Shown here: piece by piece, positions 10,561-22,567 of the stretch
Numbering within the stretch: the first letter of the stretch is position 1
Layout: every line of letters begins with the position of its first letter
Assembly (NCBI GenBank): GCA_036362985.1
Contig: JAYGXS010000008.1
Span: 19,347,409 to 19,411,408 of the forward strand
DNA: 64,000 nucleotides
Reading direction: 5' to 3'
From: Ligula intestinalis
Lineage: Eukaryota; Platyhelminthes; Cestoda; Diphyllobothriidea; Diphyllobothriidae
Translations under genes and position numbers: made by a program
The notes under the pieces: generated by a model
Database searches by the model: none
The model's input: the letters and a program-made list of their open reading frames with translations, nothing else
Told to the model about the DNA's origin: nothing

Positions 10561-11806
10561 CACGTGAACTTTAATCAGTGAGTGTACTTGGAATAGCTCA
10601 CGATGTGGTTTTATTTAGTAAGCGTCAGACAACCACTTCGTGCACTCACCTAGCGTGCTGTTATTATGCTGGACGTTGATCACCGTCCCATCTTATTTCC
10701 TAGAATTATTCTAGTATCAGCACACCAAGTCAATGGTACCATTGCATCTTTTTGGGTAACTCATAACGTGACTGTCAAAATTATTTGCATTTTACCCACA
10801 CACGTAGCAACAGATGATCTCATGCGCATTTCCTGGTAGACAGTTGGTATGCTGCACATTTATTTTTTTTCCTACATGATTATTCATCTGGGTGACAGGT
10901 GTTGGGGCTCACCTTAGGACGTTTTCTTTGCTCGTCTTAAACTCTCAGTGAACCTTCTTGCCTGCAATGGTCGGACATTATCAGTATACGGGCTTTTCAA
11001 TTTGAGCCACTATTTATCCCGTTTCCCTATTTGCAAGTAAATTTTTATGTACACATCGGGTGGCCTAATTCGTCCAATATAAGCCGATTTTTATGGTTCC
11101 TTGTTTAAGTACAATGAGCTCATGTGGGCACAAGGTCACAACGTTAGCGCTTTTTTGAAAGCAGTCCAGGTTTGCCTGTATTTCATGACATTAGATTGCG
11201 TAACCAAAGAAATGGCAAGATCGGAGCAGTTACTTTCGTTGATTGCATTGACTTTAGGTGCATAATGCTGGCGATCGAAGAAGGGTTTACGTCACGTCTG
11301 TTTATTTGCAAAAAATGGACTAAATACTCGGTATCTAAGGCTTCTCTTGTGTTAGGCACCAAAAACTGTTGTTTATCCGTGTTGTATTGTAAACTTGCTA
11401 TGCTGTCAGGCATTTATGTCTTAATAACAGATTCAGAGCGCAGCTCAGGTTTTTTATTTTCATTATAATAAAGCCAATGCAAGTATGATAAGCTGCCTAG
11501 TCCTCGGAAAATATTTTTGGCAGATTCAGTTAAAAAATAATCCGTGTCGCAAATTTGTTACATTAAATGCTATAGAAAGTAGTTTAAAACTTGTTTGGCC
11601 GTAGTCTGTTTTATCGCACCGATGATAATAACCAAAGGCAAGTTCATATATAAAAACACCCGCGAGTTGTCGTCACAACATATGCGTGAAATGTCTACCA
11701 ATTTATAGCTGCTGATGACTATAAACGGATAGAGGAACTTGTAGCAGAAGGAGTATGGTGCGAACTAGCGAGGTTGACTAAAATAGCCCACAAGTTCATT
11801 CTTTTT
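10561..11806. other. No recognised gene
   Basis: A 98-codon + strand frame (11172-11468) and a 76-codon - strand frame overlap. Neither shows domains or convincing splice sites. Confidence 0.45.
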
Positions 11807-12051
11807 TTAATCAAAAAGTACCATTATATGCCCGCCGAGACTTTTCACAATGCTAAAATAGGTATGTTTTGGATAACGCTGATGGCTGTAATCAAAGTTT
11901 GCTAGCCAACAGCCAGCATCTGCGCATGTAGCTTCAAATCTACATTTATTCCTGCCAAGAGCCCAGAACTCATTCCTATCGAACGTTTTTGGTTTTTGCA
12001 AAAAGCCAAAGACGAGAAGGGAGATAGTAGTACCAGAAAACACAAGGATAA
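11807..12051 (-). CDS. Candidate last exon with a membrane segment (unit 0 of the tandem family)
   Basis: On the - strand a candidate acceptor (ATTGCAG, AG at 12053-12052) is followed by an open frame to a stop at 11807. It has a hydrophobic segment ILVFSGTTISLLVFGFL, then a basic QKPK and a Cys-containing tail (NKCRFEATCADAGCW). The exon would start with two bases of a split codon, so it follows a phase-1 intron. The hydrophobic segment aligns by eye with VVLFAGYALICIIIY in the tandem unit at 13773-13894, which sits after the same intron phase. I do not recognise the protein. The upstream exon of this unit was not found, so the call is tentative. Confidence 0.35.
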
Positions 12052-12164
12052 CTGCAATGACTACTTCTGGTCTCTTTCCCGTCGTCCGCCAGTCATACTC
12101 AGATTGCAGTGGCGTCTTTGCCGGAAAGTATATCTATCTATACCATCAGCTGTTACGCTTGTCA

Positions 12165-12205
12165 GGACCTGTGGCGGAGCCCAAGCCAGAGCCCAAGCCA
12201 GAGTG
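12165..12205 (+). repeat. Short tandem GCCCAAGCCAGA repeat
   Basis: Two adjacent 12-base units, GCCCAAGCCAGA, lie in a SINE-like context. Confidence 0.7.
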
Positions 12206-12379
12206 GGACGGATGAGTTTTTTTTGTGATTGGGTGAGCGTTCATCAATGAATGTCAACAAATACACGTTCTATGCTGAAAAGTCACACTGAAAAAGCCAC
12301 TAGAGACAGTCCATGTCTGGCAGACTAAATGCTGTTTCACATGTAAACGGACACTCGATGTCGAACATTATGTCGCTTG

Positions 12380-12600
12380 GCCTGGGGCCTCGACAGAGTC
12401 CCTGACATCCGCAACAGGTGGTATTATAGGCAGATAGTATTCTCGGCAGAGACAAGGGTGACTTGAATGACCATTTCTGGCCGATGAGCCGTTTTCAGCC
12501 ATAGATTCCCTGACCCAAGCGGCGTCCCATCCGCGCCTCGAACTCGCAACGTTTTCTAGCACTGTGAGGTGCTCTAACCATTGAGCCAAGAGCTCGTTGA
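12380..12600 (-). repeat. tRNA-derived SINE (- strand copy)
   Basis: On the - strand the head reads CTTGGCTCAATGGTTAGAG (A-box like), then GAGTTCGAGGC (B-box like). The body is GCCAGAAATGGTCATTCAAG, then CTCTGCCGAGAATACTATC, then GTCAGGGACTCTGTCGAGGC. Head and body are collinear with the + strand copy at 10325-10560. Confidence 0.75.
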
Positions 12601-13740
12601 CAAGCCTGTTTTAGATCGGAGCAAAGAAGACTCATTCCATGCTGGATCATCACATTGAATAAACTAGTAGGAACAGCCCATGTCTGAGAGCCTAAATGTT
12701 GTTTAAATTGTATACGGGCTTTGTAGAAGAGCCTGATCTTCTGTATAAGCATTTGTTCTGCATGCATTTATCGTTTTTTTCTGCACTCCACTACCTAAAA
12801 CACCTTCGTTTTTAACCTAATATAATTCATTTATATTAGACCTACTGGCTTAGCATTGAGTTTTTAGTGAACATTAATTATGGGCATGTTAGTAAATAGA
12901 AATTCATCAACCAATATATGCCTTCTTTTTAAGAACCGTCGTTTCTTAATTGCAGTAGCATTTAGGGAGACGCAACCCTGGGCTAATTTTGCGCAAAAGG
13001 ATGTGTCTTGCCTATCTCGTGAGATGTAATGAGATGAGCAATCGACTGTTGATAATGAGTTGGTGTTTATCGGAACTTTCGAACTAAAAATTACCATAAA
13101 AAAGTATAAAATCGACAGTCAAGAGCATCTGCATGGGAGAATTGAAATAAATCTAAGAGGATGTGAAGGCTACTGGTAACAATCTTATCTGGAAAATCGG
13201 TAGCAGAGCGCAGAACAACATGCCCAGCAAGAAACAAATAATTGTGACCAGTGGCCAATAGAGCCAAATTTACAAAGCAGCAGTGCTCACATTGAACGCA
13301 TTAGTGTTCGTATTAGACAAAGTGGACATGGAAAAACAAATGTTAATCTAATTCAAACGTAGCGGGCTGGATAGTTCTTACTTATATCGAACTAATGATA
13401 TTTTTAAAAGTTAAGTTAATACCATACATTTACAATAAGTGACGGACTCAGCGTAGATTTGTGATATTTTAAGGAACTCTTGACACTGCAATGACAGAAC
13501 CTTTTACATACGCCTGAATGATCAGCGGGTAAGCAAAACACGCAATCGGCATCGACAGGGATGACAGAACTAATGTTTATTCAAAATTCTCGACGGACCG
13601 CAATAGATGAGACAAGGGTACCAAGTAATTTCCTTGGAAATCGGCCATTCTAACAAACATTGCAAAGGTATTAAAGCGTTTTAAAGTCTTTACCATCAAA
13701 CATAGGCATCAGGTAGAGCTTGGTTGCGCTGTTTGTTTAA
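12601..13740. other. No recognised gene
   Basis: Open frames of up to 90 codons on the - strand (12495-12767, 12864-13097) have no recognisable domain. If the unit at 11807-12051 is a gene, its missing upstream exon should lie here. I could not identify it. Confidence 0.4.
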
Positions 13741-13772
13741 AAAAAGTGGATAATTTTCCAATTCCAGTGTCA

Positions 13773-13894
13773 TCAGTTCAATTGTCGTAAAGATAGTTTC
13801 AGAAAAATTGGCTTGGCGTGTTTTTTTCCGTTCTTGGTATATTTTGTGGTGTAAATGATTATGCAGATTAACGCATATCCAGCAAAAAGAACCA
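13773..13894 (-). CDS. Candidate last exon with a membrane segment (unit 1)
   Basis: After an acceptor TTAGCATAG (AG at 13896-13895) the - strand frame reads two bases, then VLFAGYALICIIIY, a likely membrane segment, then a strongly basic tail (TTKYTKNGKKHAKP) ending in a stop. The incoming phase 1 fits the donor at 14392 (A plus TG gives a Met codon), giving an intron of about 500 bases. The matching part of unit 2 (15440-15600) has an in-frame stop. No protein family is recognised; it may be the end of a small single-pass membrane protein. Confidence 0.4.
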
Positions 13895-14392
13895 CTATGC
13901 TAATAAGAAAGTTGGCATCAAAAACGAAGATTTGTGATGAGCCACCGAATAACCGCTTTTTGTTCAGTATATCATTAAAGGTGTTCTTCTTGCAAGTAAA
14001 TATCATTAATCGCTTTATTCTCAAACGTGATTATGGAGAATGTGTACTAGTTTGCCGACCAGTGCCTTTTCACAAAACAACTAAGATGAGCTTGCAGCTT
14101 CAGAGCAAAGAAAGTTTTTTTTCATTTAAACTAAAAATCTTCCTCGTAACTATGATTAAAAAACTTCATTTGTAAACAAGGTATGGTCGAATAAGTGACC
14201 AAACAGACGAGGAAATATCCTTCAAAGTATTACAGTTGTGTTCTTTGCGTCACCAAATTACGTAAAAAACAAAGAGTATTCAACTAAACTGAACCTAAAA
14301 ATTTGTCTGCCTGATATTGAGCATTTGTGTAGTTTCTTTTCAGATGTAAAGATATAGGTAAAAATAACAGGGATTTTAGAGCAATAGCTTAC

Positions 14393-14609
14393 TTGTAGGC
14401 GTTTTAACTGCATTTGAGAAAACAGCGATGCACAATTGTAAACACAGACCCCTTAAGGAATAATCATTTTCTGCTTTTTGACAAAAAAGTGCATTATCGC
14501 ATCTCGCCAAGCCCAAGATGGGAAATTTTACAAAGATAGTTTCGATATATATTTTTGCCATTACATTAACGCCATCAAATATATACGCAAATGCAAGCTT
14601 ATATATGAT
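14393..14609 (-). CDS. Candidate Cys-containing exon (unit 1)
   Basis: The - strand frame reads KLAFAYIFDGVNVM, AKIYIE, GLARCDNALFCQKAEND, YSLRGLCLQL and CIAVFSNAVKTPT, then a donor GTAAGC (14392-14387) after one base of a split codon. Unit 2 shows FDGVNVM, ARCKNA and a matching donor GTAAGT, and its reading frame resembles this one at residue level. That favours an ancestral coding exon. Frameshifts between the copies show that at least one is damaged. The start of the exon is not settled, and the lower limit given is where the frame is still shared. Confidence 0.35.
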
Positions 14610-14790
14610 ATGTCATACTCGTTAGCGTCGAGCCTTCTATATTCCTGCATTTAACATGAGAGAAAGCACCTTTTGAAATGCTTTTGTCTCAATTATAAAG
14701 CGCACAACGGTCTATATCCCATGAAATTGTAATTTGTATTTTGCACTTTACTATTCCTGAGCAACGTGACTTACGGCAACTGCAATGTTA

Positions 14791-15419
14791 CAAACTTCCC
14801 ATTAAAGGATTAGAGGTTAAGCAGAGCACGTACTTCACATTCAAAGTAATATTTTTAATCACGGAAATTCTAATATCTCGAAGGATGCAATAAACTTGAC
14901 AGAGGAGCATAATAATACTCTTGGAAATCTATACGTCCGCGCCTGCATTCATAATATTCAAATGTGCACAAGCATAAACACGTTCCAATCCCGACGAATT
15001 TTTCTTTGCATACATGTTTTTCTTACCATCTTGTTACTAACAGACAGTTTAAAGGTGTTAGTCTCTATTCTTCTCAATAACTTAATTCTCATACTAATAC
15101 GGAATTTTCTTTATATATCTCTAGCAGAAAGTTGAGCATGACAAGCAGACATAGGCCTAATGTTCACTTATGTGCTTCATTATTAAAACACAAGGCTTTT
15201 TTACACTTCTTTAATTTTTTCAAATTCAAATTGTCCCAACACAGACGTGTTCGTCTACTTTCGCTGATGCAGTTGTTGAAAACATACGCAGCTAATTGAA
15301 TACGACTTTCAAATACAATCCAACAATGCAATTAACTTTGCATTTCCCGAACTGATCTCTTTCTGAAAATGTGTGCTTGTTTTTTTTTGGCGGTGGATAC
15401 CGCTATGTTACGTAGTTTG
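14791..15419. other. No recognised gene, spacer between tandem units
   Basis: A 79-codon + strand frame (14896-15135) is hydrophobic at its end but lies in AT-rich sequence without clear splice sites. Confidence 0.4.
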
Positions 15420-16290
15420 TTTAAAATAGAAAAAGATAATTTTAAATGTCCAGTGTCATCAGTACAAATTTTCTAATTAAATTTCGAGCAACCTGGACTT
15501 GTCCTGTTTTTTTATTGCTTGGTATATAGTTTATTGTAAATAATGAAATATAATTTCTCTTATTTTTCCTCCAAAGCGTTGATACTCTGCCCAACTATGC
15601 ATTTTTACAGAAAAACCACTGATGAATTTCCAGATGTTGACCTAAGAAACGGCTTTTATTACAAAGAGTAGCGTAATTTAAAAGGGAAAAATGCCCAATT
15701 GGTGACCAAAGAGACGCAAAAATAGTTCACAAATGATTAAAATTGAGTTCGTAGCTTCACCCTCTTGCGTATTAGGAGAACGTACTCAAATCAGATGAGT
15801 TTTACACTTAACCTGTCATCAACGTACGCTGTTAAATAGTGATCATTGGTGTAGTTTTTTATGGAAATTGCGAATATAGATTGAAAATACAGATATGTTG
15901 AGGCAGTAACTTACTTTTAGGCATTTTTACTGTATTTGAGAGCAAAAGATTACGCAGGATTGCACAAAGACCTTTTAAGACTGAATATCCTTTTGCTACA
16001 CTGATACCAACATGCATTTTTACACCTCGCCTGCAGAGAAAGTTTGGTTACAGCTTTCTCCATAACATTAACGCCATCAAATAAACGTACGCAACTGCAA
16101 GTTTCAATAGGATATGGTTCGCTTTTATTTGCGACGAGCCTCGTATGTTCTTTCATGGAAAATGAGAAACATCACTTTTTTTGAAATGCTTTAAACGCAA
16201 CTGTGCAGTGCACAACGGTCTTTATACCATGAAATTGTAAATTGTATATTAGCCGTCACCATTCCTGAACAACCTGACATACAGTAACTG
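15420..16290 (-). repeat. Tandem duplication, unit 2
   Basis: This is the second copy of the 13741-14790 block, offset by about 1.5-1.7 kb. On the - strand, 16156-15950 reads KSEPYPIETCSCVRLFDGV and MEKAVTKLSLQARCKNACW, then changes frame to LKGLCAILRNLL and LSNTVKMPK before a donor GTAAGT (914-909 in the 15 kb block). The membrane exon counterpart near 15.5 kb has a stop after IYNKLYTKQ. This unit looks like a pseudogene. Confidence 0.7.
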
Positions 16291-18440
16291 ATTGTTTACG
16301 ATTATTTTTGAGGATTTATGTTTAAACGACTCACACACTAGTCGATATTTATCATTCTAGCGTACTTTATTAGGATATATGCACGCCACGTCATGTTTTA
16401 CACAAATAAGGCTTAGACGCATATTACAATTTATCCAATTCTCCATATTTTCTATGTGACTTTCGTTGCTTTTTAATGGCCGAATGTTGCACACTCATAC
16501 CGTGTGCGTTTTATTCACTATTTGCCTTCACTGCATGGATTCGCTCAACTGAATAATGGAACAATATTTTTCAAACCCTGGAATTAAGACAGACTCTTGG
16601 GAAATAAACGTCATGCGCTCTCATGCATGGGCAGATTTTAAATTGGAAGACACCTCACTACTGGAGAGGACTGGTGTTTTTGTTCTCAGTAGGCTCCGAA
16701 GCGCGACCATTTTTGTCTTTCGGGTAGGTGCAGCATTCCTTATTTTTCTTTCCTTAAACAAAACACGATATTTTTTAAGCCTTAGTAGCTCAGTTTACTT
16801 TGGATATGCATAGCAAAAGAACCACTTTCAAGGTTTATGCGAAAAATCCTTGATCAATTTCAAGAAAATGTTTTTTAAACTGAAAATTACTGTAAAAAAG
16901 AATGGAAATGAGAGTACTCATTTAATTGACTTCTTTTGTGAGTATAGTGATGTTTTTTGTTTATTTGTTGTCTAAAATGAACATGGGATCGGCGAATATA
17001 ACTCGCATAGGACACTTTAAAGGTGGCTTAGGCTATTGCTTAATGCTTCCATTTTTCTCTCACTTGCGTTTTCGAGCTGGAGTTGCCGCTTAGTCATGAA
17101 TTAAATGGCTAAAGATGTCATGCCTTCAAAAAATGTTGGTTAAGGCACAGCAGGAAGATTGTAATTTTCTTTGAAAAATTTGATAGTTTCCATGTTAAAC
17201 ATCAGCTAATATTGAACCTAGCATAATAAGGGTGATACCATATTTAAAATGGTGATTCGTTTTTCATTTAGGTTATTTTAGCTTCCTTAGTTACCCATAA
17301 CGCCAGGATTGTGGTGACGCAGTTTTCAGAGGTGGGATATCACTGTCAATGGGCAGACAAATGCAATCAAAAAAACATAAAAAAAAAGTAAAATTCCGCC
17401 ATATGCATTTTTCTAGGCCTGCATATAGTAACGGAATTAAGCAAGTAAGAAAAAAACTAATGTCGATAAATCAAAGGAATTATATAACAAAACCAAAGCA
17501 GAACACTTTCTGAACCTCATAAACAGAAAACGCACGAAGGGTACTCTCCATAGATATGAAACCGTCCAGCAGACAAGACCAGGCTATGTATGTTAAGCTG
17601 AGGATGGTTATATGACCTATTTTACCCAAAATGTCGATTATTTATGGTGAAGTCCGTGTTGTGTTTACTAGAAACTTGCTGATGTTTGTAAGAGACCGTT
17701 TTGCATCAGCGTTGGGACTGCTCATTCTAGAATCCCACTTTCGCGCAATTTAAACAATAAAATCTCTTCCAAGGCCATCATGTTCTTAGGTACAGACTCC
17801 GCCAATTGGCAGAACTGCAGCTCAAATTCTTCTGCATATACAGTAGGTTACATATCTGAAGAAAAGGTCGGAGCTTGGAGGATTAAACGCACACTTGAGG
17901 TTGTTTATTTAGTTAATTGGGAATGAATCAGGTGCAAAATGTTTTTTTATTAGAATTTAATTTTGGTCAGATAAAAAGACTGGGAGAAAATAGAGGAGAA
18001 AGTGGGCCAAATCCAGTGTTTGTTGATATCTGAGGAATTTTTCTACGCTATTAAACGCTGCGAAAAGGAACTACTGGTGTGTGCATGTTTGCACTATAAA
18101 AGAACATTCATGAAGAGCCAAAACTTTGTAATTATATCTGTTTACAAAACGGAAATTTTGTTTTGCGTCCATGAAATTGAGGTAAGTGTACTAGGGCGGT
18201 AGCGCATTAATTTTGGAAAAAGAAGAGCAAAATTTTTAAAGATTATGAGTGGATGAGAACGTTCGAATTCCAGGTATTGGTACGCTTGAAGAACAAGGAA
18301 AGTTGAGCTCAGATTGTCTATTATTCTGAGCTTTCGGGCTATTTCAGGAGTCCATAGTCAGAGATAAAAGCGTCCATGAAAAGCGAGCGACAGTTATAGG
18401 GGGTAGGAGCCAATCAAACGTCATAGGGAAGGGGGGGTGT
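16291..18440. other. No recognised gene
   Basis: Two + strand frames (16556-16813, 85 codons; 18002-18202, 66 codons) show no recognisable domain. The sequence is AT-rich. Confidence 0.45.
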
Positions 18441-18599
18441 AGTTAGGAGGAAGAGATCGAGAGGGAGGAGGGAGAGTCTATTGTGAGGGAAAGCAGCCTC
18501 CACGAAAACAAGCAACAGTTGTGGGGTCGGGCAGGAGTTTTTCGAACGTCATACAGGCCGAGGGAGGGAGGGAAGGTTAGGAAGTAAGGACAGGGGGAA

Positions 18600-19720
18600 G
18601 GTTCATTAATCAGCAGTGTCCGCCGTGCGAGTTTTTTTGCGGAGAGCAGTATATGTGGGCGCCATCTCAATACATCTGTTCACTGAATTTTTATCCATTG
18701 CCCAGGCTTCAATTAACTCGCGTTTGTTTTTGCTCCCAGCATGAGCAATTATTCTTGTTGCTGTGAAATTAAAGTTGTGCCCCGTCTCATGGGTTTGGGC
18801 CGCCACTTGCGAAAGTTCGTCCCCCAATCTGACAGCTCGCTTGTGTTAATTTATTCGTGTACCCAGCATGCGTCCAGTTTGCCCTGTGTATTCACAAAGG
18901 CAGCTTGAGCACGGGATGTGATGCACTACCCCAAATTATTCTGTGGGGTTCAGCGGGTCTTTTCTTTTCATTAAATGGCTGCGCATGCTAGCCTTTAGAC
19001 GGTGTGCAATTCCGACACCCAGATCCCCAGCAATGCGCTCGGTCGATTGTGAGACATTCTTGATGTATGGTAGAGCGTGCCGTATCCTCGGACTTTCTTC
19101 CGTGTTGGCCCTCTGGGGCCGTACGCGTAGACAGCAGCTTAAAAAGGCTGTTGGATAACCATTCCACCTAAACTGATAGCGGAGGTATCGGGCTTCGTGT
19201 GCTTTGTCTTCTAGTCTACTGCAGTAGGTGTGACTTCGTTAAAAGAGTGTTTTTACACAGCTTCGTTTGTGGGCAGCCGGATGGTTGCTAATAAAAACTG
19301 ATAAGTTGTGTCGTGTTAGTTGCCTTCCAGTAGACCGTCGTCTCGATTCTACCGTTAGGCGTTCTCTTGATGAGGATGTCAAGGAAATGCAGCTGCTGCT
19401 CTTGTTCCTCTTCCCGCGTGAATTGTACATCAGGGAAAATTCTATTGAGCAAGTCATGGAAGTTTTGCAGCATGTTCCTCTTGACGATGACAAACGTGTC
19501 GTCGACGTAGCGGCGCCAGAAGACAGGCTCATGTTAGGCGAAGGCTCCTGTAGAACCAGTTCTGTTACTAAGTCGGAGATCAGGGAGCCCATGGGAGTTC
19601 CTTTGATCTGTTCGTACGTTTCTCCAGCAAAAAATATATTTGCAAATCTACCATGTTTTGTGCCATAAAATTGAGTAATATACTTTTGAGGTGGTTCTTT
19701 GCTATACTTCATATTAAATT
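18600..19720 (-). pseudogene. Penelope-like element: reverse transcriptase plus GIY-YIG endonuclease, broken (subfamily B)
   Basis: Read on the - strand from 19712, the sequence has FFAGETYEQIKGTPMGSL (RT motif B), a frame change, YVDDTFVIVKRNM (the catalytic YVDD motif), LHFLDILIKRTPNGRIE, a spacer with stops, then the endonuclease: VVHHIPCSSCLCEYTGQTG, TRIN, a stop, HKRAV, and an open stretch AAQTHETGHNFNF, RELIEAWAMDKNSVNRCI and YTALR ending near 18606. Order and spacing match a Penelope polyprotein missing its N-terminal half. At least one frameshift and three stops make it inactive. Confidence 0.85.
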
Positions 19721-19740
19721 TATATTTTATATTTGAGGGG

Positions 19741-21854
19741 TTGTAGGCAAAGAATGCATTTAAGAACTTTATGAGTACATGGCAACTTAATTTATTTTAG
19801 AATCGATATGAAGATAGAAACTGTTAACATAACGATCTTTTAACAGACTTGTCACGGGATATTGCGATACAGTTTTTTTCAAAAATCGTCATTTATATTA
19901 TTGCCACTCTGCTTTGCATTTGTTATTGCAGAACTGAGTCTAGAAGTAACCAAATGTGCTGAAAACTGTTCCGTTTTGGATAAAAAGAAGGTCTTTTATT
20001 TAAAACAGAAGACATATCCCTAACTGATAGGGAAATAAATACACTGACCAAAATCTCCCCTGCTGATCTTGACTTAATCATCAAAAAAATTAAATTATGC
20101 AGACATCAGACGCCAAAATAGGTAAGTAAAGATTTTTTTCAAGTGTTTGAATTTTTTTTTTTGAATTTTTCGAAACCAATCTTAAGCATATTCATTCGCG
20201 ACTTTTATAGTGGTCGTTCATTTATCTCGGTCAAGAGTTCACATGATTAGGTGATGCTGACACACAAAGACAACTATGACACACAAAGACAACTGCATAA
20301 AACAAATTTTTAAAACCTGGTTATTTACGTAAATATTTTAAAGATCTATCTTATTTTGAAGGTTTGAGTAAGTTTATAGAATGAAATCATCAATAATGGT
20401 AAATGGACTTAGCCATTGAACATCATAAAGTCTAAATTAGAATTTCAAGGAAGATCTAAACCTCTTCGTTATCAAAAAATCAAAAAAAATTCCAAAAAAT
20501 ATGGCGGATGGAAAATTCTCTTAGTGTACAAAAAATGGTACGTTTATAATTGTACCCGACAATTCTATTATAATTTATTATTCACTGACCAGCATGTCCG
20601 CAAGTGAGCTTAAGAAATATATTAAACCCCTGATTTTTCACTGGGACATATCAAGCGCAAACGTGATTTCCCTAGTCCAACATGAGTCAAGCGATGCAAA
20701 GCGAAAGAAACAACTAGCAGTTCTTGCGAAAACGTTTAAGAATACATACTCGAAATTTAGGCCCTATGGTACCAGCCATACATTATATTGCACGTAATAT
20801 GGAAGCATATGTTTTCGAAAACTCGACTCAACGATTATTGTCCAACGTAATTTAATTTCTTCTGCTTGATTTACTCAGTGGTTTTGCTAGAACGGCCTTC
20901 CTTTACATGTGAAATTTAAGTTTGCCTAGTTCGACCAATTTCCACTTTTTCGGAATTGTCCACTGTGTTAAGAAAGCTGACGTTTCTATTAAACGTTATA
21001 TTCCTTCATTTACCACAATAGTATGAAGAATGATCATTACTTTATTGCAGTAAGACTTTGGGGGCCACAGCTTGGGCTGCGTTTCAGTAAGCGAGAGTTA
21101 CTTTTAAAAATCGTTGGATTTCATGAAATAGTGCAACTGCTGTATTTCCAGGTTTACGTTCCCCAGAGAGACCGAAGAATCAGTAGTTTAACGATGCTAA
21201 ACATGCAGCTTTCGGCCCAAATCTCTAAACTCTGACGCCGCATAGTGCATTTTCCCTTATTTGGTATTAAATACAATTCATTTTTATTTTGCTTTACATA
21301 CTTCGTTATAGTAGCTATGGCTAGTGCATAAACACACAAAAGTACAGTTTTGATAACAATGCATATTAGTCATCTTGCAAATAAAATTCCATCCGAAGGT
21401 ATAATAGAAGCTTTTGTCATTTTTAATGACTTCTTTCTATATGTCACTTCAGGTTTATACCATGATAGGTTGTCTACCTGAATGTAACAGTGCTTGTTGA
21501 ACTTGCTTGTAGTGACATGCACGTCAGAATCTTGCCTGAAATTATTTTCACCGTATTTCAACTCATGTGGAAAGTGAAAGCACAGATTGGTTTTCCGTAG
21601 GTTTCATTCAGTGACCTAGATAATTGCAGATCGTGTGATCCCCGGGGAGCTCTGTTCACTTACCTAAATGTGGTTCGCGCATAACCCTAGTTATGCAAGA
21701 GGTAATATTTTCAAAGGTGCGTAACTGCCACTATATATGGTAGTAAATATCTGATTTGAACATAAGTAACACTATAGTTATCTTAAATGTCCCAGTTTTA
21801 TAATTTCACACAGAAGTCACATAGTGTGCTTCAAAACCAAAAAGCTGTTTCCTG
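19741..21854. other. No recognised gene; short tandem repeat at 20250-20292
   Basis: The 19-base word GACACACAAAGACAACT is repeated twice near 20260-20292. Open frames here (20416-20607, 20594-20797, 21023-21235) are Lys-rich or low in information and show no domain. Confidence 0.45.
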
Positions 21855-21969
21855 CTTAGGGCTGTACGTGCTTTTATCCGTGGTTATTTTCATTCAGCTT
21901 ATTTTGTTGTCTGACCGTGATAAATCTCGATCGAATTGCTCTCCAAAGAACTGCTGGGGCGTCTATATT
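21855..21969 (+). CDS. Candidate exon with a membrane segment and Cys pair
   Basis: A pyrimidine-rich acceptor (GTTTCCTGCTTAG) precedes LYVLLSVVIFIQLILLSDRD, a likely membrane segment, then NCSPKNCWGVYI and a strong donor GTAAGT (from 21970) after one base of a split codon. The coding potential is plausible, but no partner exon was identified. A Cys-containing frame near 24047-24232 (FCEEGY, then WCSFIYYAVCE) is the only loose candidate downstream. Confidence 0.3.
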
Positions 21970-22567
21970 AGTAAGTTATCAGGTCCTGAGTATCATCTGC
22001 GTTCGTAAAATACTATTATTCCGTTTGATTTTTCGATGATAACCATTGTTACACCCTTACAAGTTTTTCTAAATCGAGCCGTTTTCAAAAAAAGTAGAAA
22101 CGTTGTTATCGGGTATGTGGTAGCGAAACCTGCATGGTGGTAGAAAAGGTGAATTTTGTTTTTACATTTTTTGAAAGCTTCTTGCATTTGCCGATTGCGG
22201 GACTAGCTTAATATGAGATAAGACATGACTGAAAAAAAAAACAATTTAATTTGAAAGATTATCTGTTAATTCATGAAACATTATACCATTATTACAATAA
22301 TTTAAAGGTAGTGTTTTTTTCTATTAGTTGAACAGGAATGCACCCTATTAAGCCTGTCCTTTAGGTTTTTGTGAACACACAGATTGCAGAATCTAAATTT
22401 GAAGCGTTTAACATCACTTGTTTCGGCAATATTTCTTTCTTACCTACATAAACCATTACATCCTCGAAGGGTGTATTACCTGAATCATACGCCGTTGCTA
22501 GAGGTAGAGGCTCAGAAAGAACTGAATGTGTGGTTCACGACTTCACTGAAGCCATCATTCCACTGCA

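Larger units (their letters stand above)
13741..14790 (-). repeat. Tandem duplication, unit 1
   Basis: This block recurs at 15420-16290 in the same orientation and order. Shared words include CCAGTGTCATCAGT, CATTAACGCCATCAAATA, GCACAACGGTCT and CCATGAAATTGTAA. The copies are well diverged and contain indels, so the duplication is old. Candidate exons on the - strand are listed separately. Confidence 0.8.

Noticed and set aside
12480..12600. Possible tRNA gene on the - strand
   Set aside because: It has a tRNA-like head but continues into a repeated SINE body, and the cloverleaf is incomplete.
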